In this document: one piece after another, positions 1 to 11,100 of the stretch
How positions within the stretch are numbered: position 1 is the first letter of the stretch
Layout of the letters: every line of letters begins with the position of its first letter
Source: Sarcophilus harrisii
Taxonomy: Eukaryota > Chordata > Mammalia > Dasyuromorphia > Dasyuridae
Reading direction: 5' to 3'
Assembly (NCBI RefSeq): GCF_902635505.1
Contig: NC_045432.1
Location: forward strand, 77,613,051 to 77,677,050
Length of the DNA: 64,000 nucleotides
Notes under the pieces: model-generated
Told to the model about the DNA's origin: nothing
The model's database searches: none
Seen by the model: the letters and a program-made list of their open reading frames with translations, nothing else
Program-made: the position numbers and the translations under genes

Positions 1-1079
1 GCCGCCCCCCTCCCCCCCAACTCCCCCGGCCCTCATCACAACCTTCCCATTCCTGCTGAGGCCCTTGCCATTTGCCCCTCCCCCCCCCCCGCCCCAGGTC
101 TCTGCACAGGCCCCACTTCCACGCGGCACCAGCCACCTGACTCCTCTCAGACTCTTTCACTTGCCTCAGCACCCACCACAGGCCCTCAACAGAACACCCA
201 CAGGCTGAGAGAGAGGCCTTCAAAGCCCATCCAGTCTGGCAGCCTCTCTGCAAAGAGATGCAAGGCTGGGCACCCGCCCTCTGATGGCCCGATGGGCTTC
301 TCAGACACCAAGAGCCACCCTCATGATGACGACTCTGGTTGCTTCTGGGCTCGGCAGACACGGAGGACGGAAGCCCTGGCCACGGGCTCGAGAAAGTGAG
401 GGTACGGCGCCAGGCTGTGGGCAAAGGCCGGCCGTGCTCAGTCCTATCTCCCTTCACTGGGCCCTCTCAGGGTCCAAGATGGCAGAAAGCAGTATCTCCC
501 TATCTGACCCCCTCTGTGTGCCTGACCTACACACTCAGCCAATCACCAGTTGGCATCCTGGTCTGGGGCAATCCCCGAGGTGGACTTCCGGTCTCAGGCA
601 GGGACTCTGACCACAAATTACAGCCACTTCCCCTACAGCTGCCCCCCTCGGGGCTCCTCGCTGATAGTGCCAGCCAACCAGAATGCCTCTAGGTGTATTA
701 AAGACGGGAGAGACAGCAAAGTGAAGTGGGCCTCCATTCTGTCTAAACCTTGGCTGTCACCAGTACCCATCACGCAACCCGTCTCCGAGCCATCAGAGGT
801 GGCCCTGGGGCTACTGAAGTCTCCTTCCAGCTTCAGACCTGAAGGCAACTCTACAAGGGAAGCCCCGAATGGCAAAGGGCTGAGAAAAAGACCCACACAA
901 GAGACCTCCCTTCCTCTCCAACAGCACTATGGGATTGGGCATTTTCATGACATACACCATGTACCCGAGAGCCCCGAGTCCGGCGGGGCTTTAGTCGGCC
1001 GTGAAGCGGCTGCCAACCTCCTCTGGAAAGGAAACCCAACTCGGGGGGCCTTGGGAAACCCCATAAAAGGTGCTTTGAC
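1..1079. other. APEX2 3' flank, no gene recognised
   Basis: C-rich flank beyond the APEX2 poly(A) signal. By analogy with human, where ALAS2 and APEX2 lie tail to tail, the 3' end of ALAS2 on the plus strand would be expected near here. I looked for the conserved ALAS2 C-terminus in all frames and did not find it. A plus-strand open frame of 184 codons at 550-1104 has no recognisable domain and ends inside the APEX2 3' UTR. I treat it as chance. Confidence 0.5.
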
Positions 1080-1096
1080 AGTTCAAAGATCCAAAC

Positions 1097-1102
1097 TTTA
1101 TT
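1097..1102 (-). terminator. APEX2 polyadenylation signal (AATAAA)
   Basis: The plus strand reads TTTATT, i.e. AATAAA on the minus strand, about 200 bases after the APEX2 stop codon at 1300. This gives a short 3' UTR of roughly 1080-1299, in keeping with a compact final exon. Confidence 0.75.
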
Positions 1103-1299
1103 AATATAAAATTAGGTGTGGTTTTTTTTAAAAAAGTAAAACAAACTCAAGGTTAGCAGCAGTTCCCTTCTTTCCCCCAGCCGCCTTTAGTCCCATTAAC
1201 ACCTGCTCTGGGGTCCCTCGGAGGGCATTGGCAACCAGCCGCTAAAACACGGTGATCTCTGTAACATGAAAGCTCCACCAAGGGAGTGAGAAGGAGCCC

Positions 1300-2154
1300 T
1301 CAGTGAGGGGCTGGGGTCTTGCCAGAGACCCACAGAAAGAAGTCGCAACGGGCAACGGGATTGCCACTGTGGCCCACGGGCCGAGAACAGACGTAGAACT
1401 GCCGGCCAAAGTTGGGCCCGGCTTTCCTCACTGTGCGCAGCACGCAGGGCTCCCCGTGGCCCTTGCACAGAGGAGGACGAGGGGGGCCTTTCAGAACCGC
1501 CTTCCAAAACGCTGCCTGGCCCTCGCCTGGCTCGGGGGCTGGGGGTGCCGCTCCCCCGGGGTCCCGGCCAGCCGGCTCGGTCTCCGGCTCCTGGGCTCTG
1601 GTGACGGGGGCTTTTTCTGGGGGACGGCCTGCCTGGAAGAACCTCAGGAGGCTCAGCTGGCCCTGGCCCGGGTCCCCACAGGTTCTCTTGGCCCGGTTCT
1701 TAGACACCCCGACACCGTTCTTTTCCTCTCGGGGTGGGGCTGAAGTGGGCCCCGGAAGGTTGGGGTCCACTTTGACCAGGAACCGGGAGAGTTTCTGCTG
1801 TCGCCCAGCAAACTCCGGCAGGTACCGGGTACAGAGTGGGGGACAGCGGGGGGCCGGGATGAGCTCGGCCCTCAGGGTGGCCCCCACGGGGCAGTGGTCT
1901 GAGCCCTCCACCTCAGGCATGAGGAAGGAGTCCTCAAACTCCCCCAGCACCAGGGCTCTGTCGCCGAGGATATAGTCGAGTCGGGTACCATAGTTAGTGA
2001 GGCGTGCCCCCGTAGCGGTCGACCAGCAGGTGAAGGCACCGACTTTGGTCGGGTGGAAGTGACGGAAACTGTCAACGAACAGCCCATTCTCCCCGTCAGG
2101 CCGCCACAGGAACTGGGTGAGCCACTGGCGCCCGGGGTTCTCTTCAAAGCACGC
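1300..2154 (-). CDS. APEX2: APEX2 coding exon 6 (terminal)
   Basis: 855 nt from ACFEENPGRQW to the stop. It holds the end of the endonuclease fold (RLDYILGDRALV, GSDHCPVG), a Pro/Glu-rich linker, the PIP box QLSLLRFF and the Zf-GRF domain ending CDFFLW. The GC-rich linker is less conserved than the flanking domains, as is usual in this family. Confidence 0.96.
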   Translation of the reverse strand, partial: ACFEENPGRQWLTQFLWRPDGENGLFVDSFRHFHPTKVGAFTCWSTATGARLTNYGTRLDYILGDRALVLGEFEDSFLMPEVEGSDHCPVGATLRAELIPAPRCPPLCTRYLPEFAGRQQKLSRFLVKVDPNLPGPTSAPPREEKNGVGVSKNRAKRTCGDPGQGQLSLLRFFQAGRPPEKAPVTRAQEPETEPAGRDPGGAAPPAPEPGEGQAAFWKAVLKGPPRPPLCKGHGEPCVLRTVRKAGPNFGRQFYVCSRPVGHSGNPVARCDFFLWVSGKTPAPH

Positions 2155-5100
2155 CTGGGGTAGGCAATCGAGAGCCAGAGAACGTCAGAGGCAGCAAGAC
2201 CCTGAGCAAGTACCAAGAGCAATCCCTCTGTGTCCGTGAATGGCAGAGCCAGATGGGACTCGAGGCCGGCGAGTCTGGGTCGCCTTTTACAAAGGAGGAA
2301 AATGAGGCACACAGAGGGGAGACTCCCCTGAAGTCCCAGCAGGCCCCAATCAAGGTGGGCCTTCAACCTCTCGGGCTCAAGTTTTGATGCCCCCCCACTA
2401 CCTGTGACTTCCGGCAAAGTCCTTCCTCCCTCTGGGCCCCGGTTTCCTCCTTTGTAAAGTGAGAACGACCCCACTCACACTCCATTTCCCAGAGGCACCG
2501 GACATATGGCATGGCCACCGCTAGTGACCCCACCTGGAAAGCAATCTCTCGGCCTTCTTTTCAGTTTCTGGGGAAGCCTCTCAAAGCCCCACTGTGGCCC
2601 GGGCCGTGACCCCGAGGACACGTTCACTAGCTGTCGGCTTTGAATCCCTGCCCCCTCAGCGCCAACAATAGAGCACTGCACACAGTAGGCTCCTTGAACA
2701 CACGAACGTGTGAGTGAAATTCCAGGCCCAGAACAATAGGTAGAGACTGTGGAGAGCCAATCAGAAGGGCCCCCGGTGGAGTGGTCCACCTCAGGAGGTA
2801 GTGACTCCCTGTCCCCAGCATTCTTCCCGACAAGGACATTGTGGAGAAGATGCTCATTCAAGTATGGGTTAGCCTCAGTGGCCTCTGGGAGGCCTTTCTG
2901 TCTCGGGAACTCGAAGAACACAAGGTCCTCCTCAATCTAGTCCCTGCTCACGTCTCTAGTTTCCCCTCCCATGATTCCTATCCATAAAGAGCCTCCGTCT
3001 CAGCTCAACTTCCCTGGCTGCTGAAAGATACTCTTGCTCAGGCCATTGTGCAAGCCAAGAATGTCCGGCCCTCTGCCCTTCGGAGTACCCGACCTCTGGG
3101 CCCCCCAACCAGGTACTGATTCCTAAGCTGGGCACCTCACGACACAAAGGGCCTCCGGGGTCTGTGAGGGAACACCATCATGAAGAACAGATTTTCTCTC
3201 TAAAATCCTACATCAAAAACTCCTGAGCTGGGCCAGCTACGTGCTGCAGTGGATAGAGCACCAGCCCTGAAGTCAGGAGGACCTGAGTTCAAATCTGGTC
3301 TCAGACACTTTTCCTGCTGTGTGACTCTGGGCAAGTCACTTAACCCCAATAGCCTTGGAAGAAAAATAAAACTACTGAGTCTACTTTTTTTTTTTTAAAC
3401 ATGAAATTAGACCGAATTTCATAAGAACACCGTGTGTCGGAGCTGGAAGGCGTCTTACAAATTTACAACCCCTCATTTTACAGAAAGGGAAACTGAGCCT
3501 CAGAAAGGTGATGATACCCAAAGAACATTAGAGCTGGAAAGAGCTTTCAAGCCCACAGAAATCAACTGACAGCTCCTAATATCAGTAGGGCTCGCTAAAG
3601 GCCTCATGGCTCAGGGGTAGAGGAACAGGCTTCAGATCCTGGCTTTGCCTCTTCCTAGCATGAATTGACTTGAACTCTGGTCACCTCCTGACCTCTGACT
3701 CTAGATGGACTGACCTCTTAAGGTCCGCCCCCTCCCCCAGCTCAAATTCTATGATCAACACAGTAGAGTAAGAAGAGGACACTGAGAGTGTGTCTGCAGG
3801 CACGGGTTAAGACAGAGACAGCAAGGTTAGCAGAGAAGCAATCCTCACCAGATCTGGAGGGTCACAGTGGTCCAGAGGCTGATGAGAGGTGTTGACGTCG
3901 CCCAGGATGATCACATGGCTGGGAAAGAAGAGGCCCATGGTCCGTGAGTCAGAGGCTGACACTGGGGGGCAGGGGAAAGAGGCCTGGCCTGGAACTGGGA
4001 GGCGCAGGGCACAGGCTTGGCTCTGCCCATTATGAGTTGTGTGGCTGTGGGCAAACTCCTCCACCCCCCCCCTTCTGGGATACAAAGACAAAGGCTCTTC
4101 CCCTTACCTCTCCCCCCCACCCCCGAATGAGTCTAAGTCTCCCAGGAGCATTTGATGATCCCAAGGCCTTTCCCCTCTCCAGCCCTTCTTCCCCCCCTTG
4201 CCCTTCCTCTTGACAGTCCCCAGTGGGAAGGGCTACAGCTCTGCTCAAAGTAGGTGGCTCGGCCTTCTTGGGCCTTCCTCGGGCCCTCCTCCGTGCTCAC
4301 ACGGGCTACTTCCTGGACCTCCCATGCCTTCCCTCCTGTAAAGCCCAACTTCAGTGCCCTCCCCACTTGGAAACCATCGTCTCCCTCAGCTCTCGCCTCT
4401 CTGCTGCATTCAGTGTCTAAGGCCGTATGTTACAGCTGCCTGGCGGAGGCTCACTCCCCGATCTGACTCGGAAATCCACGAGAGCCTACTTATCTCTAGG
4501 GATTCTCCTCGGTGGAGAGCACGGCAGAAATGAATGGGGGGGGGGGGAAATTCAGGCCACGTCCCTTTTCTTGCTCGGGGAGGGGGTGATTCACCAGAGG
4601 TGGGGGGCAGCTTGGCCGAGGTTCTTCAGAGAATCAGCATTTTGCTTTGGAAGGAACCTCAGAGACCTATCTTTTATAAACAAGGAAATGAGGTCCAGAG
4701 AACAAAAATCTTTGCCCCAGGTTACCAGGGAACTAAGGAAAAGCCAGTTTAGAGTCTAGGGCCTTCTAGAACTCCTGGCACCATCTTTCTCCCCCCCCGC
4801 CCACTTCTGGCTGCTGTATAGAAAAGCCAGGTCGAGAGCCCAGGGCCTTCACTTCTGGCTGCTGGGTCGCTTCTTACCTGCCCGTCCGCAGGAGGGCTTC
4901 AGCTCGGAGTTGCAGGAGTCGGTAGAAACGCAGCTTGTAGGTCAGTCGTTCCGGCTTGTCGGGGTCCGCATGGGGGCAGTAGACGTTGATTATTGTCAAG
5001 GTCTTCTCGTGCCCATCTGAAGTGCTGCCGAGGGATAACAAGGGTACTATCAGTTATCAAAAACAACTTGTACTATCAACAACACTAAGGTCAGCACTGG

Positions 5101-8100
5101 AAACTGATAACGTACTTTGCACACACTCCCCTAGTGAAGGGTTCTTCCCCCACAGTTAGTGAAGACCCTGACCGCCTCAGATCCGTCCTGGCCTCCCTTT
5201 TAAGCTTTCAAAGGTGATCACAAGACCGGGGAAGGTCCATTTTCTCTGCCAGTGCTCAGTCCATTTCCTAACCCTTTCTCGTACAAGCTACCACTCAGAG
5301 TCTGGCTCCTTAAGAGGAACAGCCAGACCACCGTCTATTAGTAACTGGGTAGTTCAAAAGAAAGACTGGGGTATACAGCTGAGTATGGAGTGATTCTAAA
5401 AAGCAAAACCATGGAGGAAAAGGGAAAAAGAGTCACTTTGTTATATGAATGAGGTGTGAGAGCAAGAACCGATACAGAGGAATCAGAAGGGGGACAAGGG
5501 CTCATGGGTCTGAAATCCTACTCTCACTGGAAATGTGTTACAGGGATCTCTCTCTCTCTCTTTCTCTTTCTCTCTCTCTATATATAATTAATAATTAATA
5601 TATTATATATTTTACATATAAGATATATAACATATTAATTATTAATAATATAATAAATAATATATAATAATAATAAATAAATATATATAAATAAGATACA
5701 GATAGATACCTAGAAGGGCATAAAAGTCCTCCAAATTTATAAAGAAATAAGAAAGGGAAATAATAAGATAAGAGGGGGATACATGAAGTGTATAGATTAA
5801 GAGGAATCAGATAAAGAGGAAGGGAAAAGTAGGGGGAGAGGAGAAGGGCGGGATCACCGGTTGGGGATAGGTTAAATAATAAGGCAAGGTAGCAAGGGGA
5901 GAAGTAAAACAGAAAAGTCAGCAGGGACAGGAAATAAGAGATACACATAAACATAAGCATAATGCTCAAGACTAGAATTTATTAGAAAAAAAAGTAGGAG
6001 TGGGAATCACTGATTTCAGGCAAAGTTAAAGCTAAAATAGATTTAATCAAGAGAAAAACATGGCAGTCATATTAATCAATATTGTTTTAGACTGTTTAAA
6101 ATAACTACACAGGACAAGGTCAGACTATTGTTGGGGTGTGGGAAATGATGAGTTGGGGGATTTGGAAAAATGTAAGACTACTACAGCCTTACAAAGATGT
6201 ATGTGAATGTATATGTGTATATATGTGTGATTGTAGATATCTGTGTGTGTGTGTGTGTGTGTGTGTATGGATATATATATATATATGTCTGTATGTATAA
6301 CTACATCCATGCTTAACTGTAGCCTTCTTAGGAAGGAAAAAGGAAAAAAGAATAAAGTAAAAAATGTGCAGCAGAGAACAAAAATAACCTATAAGGAAGC
6401 CAAGAGAAGATGGATAGCTCTGAATACAATGGGCAATATTTATTAAATAGGTTTTCTTGAAATGGAAATTTATTGTTTCATATTTTGAATCCTCTATTCT
6501 GTTTTGCTGTGCACATGGCAATGGTTTTTTTTCTTCTTTGTATTTAAGTTTTAAATAAATAAAAGAAAAGAAAATGTGGTACAGCTAAAAAAAAAAAAGA
6601 AAGAAAGAAAATAATACCTGAAAAACAGAATAGGTCAAATGGTGAAAAAGACAAAAATCCAGTGAAGAGAAAACCTCCTTAAAAAGTAGAATCGGACAAG
6701 TGGAACCTAATGCTTCCATGAGACATCAAAAAACAATAAAAACAAAATCAAGAGAATGAAAAAAAAAAAAGGGAAAATCTGTCATTGGAAAAACAACTGA
6801 CCTGGGGAATAGATCAAGGAGAATTTAAGAATGATCAGATTAGCTGGGAGAGATAAGAAACAGATAGAAAGAGAGAGACAGAGAGAGCCCTTAAACATTA
6901 GATTTAAAGAAATTATCAAGGCAAATGAACCTGAAATCCTAGAACCAGAAGGTGAAATAGAAATACAAAGAGTCTACCCATCACCTCCTGAACAATTATC
7001 CCAAATGAAAAGTCCTAGAAATACTCCAGAGCTCCCAAGTCAAGGAGAAAAGATTGCAAGCGGCCAAAAGGAAACAATCCCCAAATCATGGAACCACAGT
7101 CAGGCTAACAGAAGATTTAGTATCTTCTACATCAAAGGATCAGGATAATAGGAATATGATATTCCGGAGGACAAAGTAGCCAGGCTTACAACTACGAATC
7201 ACCTTCCCTTCCTTCTGGGGAAACAGGAATATTTAAGAAAACAGAGGACTTTTGAGCATTCCTGATGAAAATATCAGAGCTGAACAGAAAATCTGACTTT
7301 CAAATACAGACACAAGAGAAGCATAAAAAGGTAATCAGAAAACAGAAATCATAAAGGCTTCAATAAGATTAAACTGTTTATATTCTGACAAGGAGAGATA
7401 GATGATACTTGTAACTTTTAAGGTGGTTTTTTTAGGGCAGTTAGGAAGAGTATATATCGAGGGCATGGGTGGGAGTCGATTATAATGGAATGAAATCTAA
7501 AAAAATAAAATTAAATGATGAGAAAAAGGATACACTGAGAGAAACAGGAAGAATAGGCTACATTGTCTCACATAATAGAGTTACAAAAAAGCTCAGACAG
7601 TGGAGGGAAAGATAGGAGAGTACTCACTCTCACTGTAATTGGCTCAAAGAGGGAATAGCGTACATGCTCAGTTGCATTTAGAAATCTATCTTATCTTACA
7701 GGGAAGGAAGAGAAAGGAATAAGAGAAGGGGAAGGGGAGAACTGACAAAATGGAGGGCGGATCGAAGGAGGCAATGGTCAGAGGCAAAACACTTTTGAGG
7801 AGGGATGGAATGAAAGGAGAGAGTAAGATAAATGCAGAGGGGAGGAACAGGATGGACACACAGTAATCGTAACAGTGAAAAAATGTTTACAGGAAGTTTC
7901 TCTGATAAAGGTCTCATTTCTCAAATACATGGAGAACTTCATCAAGTATATAAAAAATACAAGTCGGCCCCCGATTGATCAATGGGTAAGAAACACAAAC
8001 AGGAGGTTTTCAGAAGAAATCAAGGCTACGTAAAGCTATATGGAAAAATGCCCTAAGTTACTAGTGATTAGGGAACGGCAACTTAAAACAACTCCGAGCT

Positions 8101-11100
8101 ACCACCTCACACACTTAAGATAGGCTAATAGGGCAGAAAGAGAAAATGAGAAATGTTGGAGGGGATGTGGGAAAATTGGGACAGAGAGGTACTGATGGTG
8201 GTTGTGAACTGATCGAACCCTTCTGGATCTGAACCATTTCGAACTCCGCCCAAAGGGCTATCAAACTGTGTGTTTTCTCTGACCCAATCAAGGTCTGTGT
8301 TCTGATGAAATCAATAAAAAGAAAAAGGACCTCTGTGGACAAAAATAATTATAGCATCTCTCTTAGTAGCGGCGACCAACTGGAAATTGGGGGGATGCTC
8401 CCTTTGATTAACAGAGGACTTCCAAGCACTTCTTATGAGAAAATCAGAGCACCACAGAAACTTTGAAGTAAAAATAAAGGCGTCAAATTGAACAAAAAGG
8501 TAATTCTGAGCAATCAATATGAGGGACTAAACAGAGATGACATGTATTTTATTTTATTTTTTTGTTTTTGTTTTTCCTGAGGCAATTAGGGTTAAGTGAC
8601 GCTGTGTAACCCTGGGCCAGTCTCCTCACTTCTGCCTGCCTCCATTACCTCACCTGTAAAATGCTTGGCAAGTTGCTTTACTTCTGCCTGCCTCTGTTTC
8701 CTCACCTGTAAAATGCTGGGCAAGTCTCTTTGCTTCTGCCTGCCTCGGTTTCCTCATCTGTAAAATGCTGGGCAAATCTTTTCACTCCTGCCTGCCTTTG
8801 TTTCCTTACCTGTAAAATGCTGGGCAAGTCTCTTCACTTCTGCCTGCCTCCATTTTCCTTACCTGTAAAATGCTGGGCATGTCTCTTCACTTCTGCCTGC
8901 CTCGGTTTCCTCACCTGTAAAATGCTGGTCATAAGAACATCCACCTTCCCAGGGTTGTTGTAAGGCTCAAATGAGAACATGTTTGTGAACGCAAACATCA
9001 AAGTGCTATTCTTAATAAAAATAACTGTCTTATTGTTGATGATGATCTTAAAAGCAGAAAGGAAAGGAAGGAGAAAAGGAATAGATGAGGGAGCTGGAGA
9101 AAGTGTGTTCTGAGAGCTAATAGGAAACCTTGGGAGTTTAGTGAGGTCGGGAGACTCACGTTAGCGGCTGGGAGACCCAAGCTATTTGATACTGTCCAGT
9201 GAGACCTTCCAAAAGCCTGAAGGAGCACGTGAGTGGGAAGGAGGGGACAGATGGGATTTTGTAAATGATCAGATAGGACAGTGCTTGAAGTCATCAAGTC
9301 CGGCCCCTCATTCTACAGAAAAGAACCCCCAATTCAGAGGATTCATTTGACTCGCCCACCAGCACGAAGGGCAGCAGTGGCAGAGATGGGATTTGTACCC
9401 GCAGCTCCTGCTCTCCATGGCACCACGCTGCCTTTCCTACTCTACTGCTCTAGAAAGTCTGCATCCCACCCACGAGAAGCGGATTTCGGGCTTCTCAGAA
9501 GCAAGTAGTACTCAGGACAGCGAGGGGCAAAGAGGACCAGAAACACTACGAGGTGTCCCCAGAGCGCTGCACTAAGATCTTTGGGACACCCTATATCAGC
9601 TGGCCTTAGAGGAAGTGAAAGACACAATCCCACAATAAACTCCGAAAGGATGTGACCTGAATGATAAAGGATCAAACCACCAAAAAAATGAGAAGAGAAA
9701 GAGATCAGGGAGCATTTCCACAGTATATGTCTAGGGACTGACTTCTTAACTGAAGGAGGAAGGGACAGAAGTGATTTCGAAAGCTAAACAAAGAATTTCA
9801 ACTAAATGAAACTGAAAGGTGGTCGGCTGAAGCAAATTAAGACTGGGATAAGAAGAGAAGCGCCCGGGTGGGACAATCTTTGTATCAAATATCTCCGAGG
9901 GGGTCCCGATACCCAGGATCTCGAGACAACGGGTGACTGTGTCTGTGGGAGCCGTCCCTCCAGAGACACGTGGACAAAGCAGGTGGAGTTCTCGAAACAA
10001 CTGCCAACTACTAACGGCTATAAGGAAGAATGCTCCGAATCATTAATAAGAAAACTGTGAATCACAACAACTCGGAGCTTTCTCCTCACTCCCTGCGAGC
10101 TGGCCAAAAAGCCCCAGAAGTATAATGAGTGCCAGAGGGCTTGCACCAAGGCAGGCAGCTTAATAAAGACAGTGTTTCCTGGAGCTTCTTTCCCTCTTCT
10201 GTCTCTCATCTCTCTCCCTCTGTCCCTTTTCTTCATCTCTCTGCTCTTCCCTCTCCCCATCTCTCCCCCTCTCCCTCTTCTCTCTCTGTCTCTCTGACTC
10301 AACACTCAGAGCAAGTGTTTGCAAAAACAAAATAATGGCATGGTTTCACATGTGTGACTGATAGCATATTTCCTGCCTTCTCCATAGGTGGGGGAGAGGC
10401 GGGAGGGAATTCAGAACTCAATTATTTTTTAAACTAATGCCAAAAATCTCTTCCTCTCCCTCTGTCCCTTTTCTTCATCTCTTTGCTCTTCCCTCTCCCC
10501 ATCTCTCCCCCTCTCTCTCTGACTCAATACTCAGAGCAAGTGTTTTTAAAAACAAAATAATGGCATGGTTTCCTATGTATGGATGCTAGCATATTTCCTG
10601 CCTTTCCATAGGTGGGGGAGAAGTGGGAGGGAATTAAGAGCTCAATTTTTTAAAACTAAAGCTAAAAGTCTCTTCCTCTCCCTCTGTCCTTTTTCTTGAT
10701 CTCTTTGCTCTTCCCTCTCTTTCTGTCTCTCTGTCCCTCTCGTTGAACACTCAGAGCAAGTGTTTGCACAAACAAAATAATGGTATGAGTTTACATATAT
10801 GGCTGCTAGTATATTTCCTGCCTTTCCATAGGTGGGGGAGAAGTGGGAGAGAATTAAGAGCTCAATTTTTTAAAAAACTAAAGCTAAAAGTCTCTTCCTC
10901 TCCCTCTGTCCTTTTTCTTCATCTCTTTGCTCTTCCCTCTCTTTCTGTCTCTCTGTCCCTCTCGTTGAACACTCAGAGCAAGTGTTTGCACAAACAAAAT
11001 AATGGTATGATTTTACATGTATGGCTGCTAGCATATTTCCTGCCTTTCCACAGGTGGGGAGAAGTGGGAAAATTAAAAAATTTTTAAAACTAAAGCTAAA

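Noticed and set aside
550-1104. 184-codon open frame downstream of APEX2
   Set aside because: No recognisable domain, overlaps other open frames of similar length, and runs into the APEX2 3' UTR.
5595-5969. Hydrophobic Tyr/Ile-rich minus-strand open frame
   Set aside because: Compositional product of an AT microsatellite; no start context or homology.
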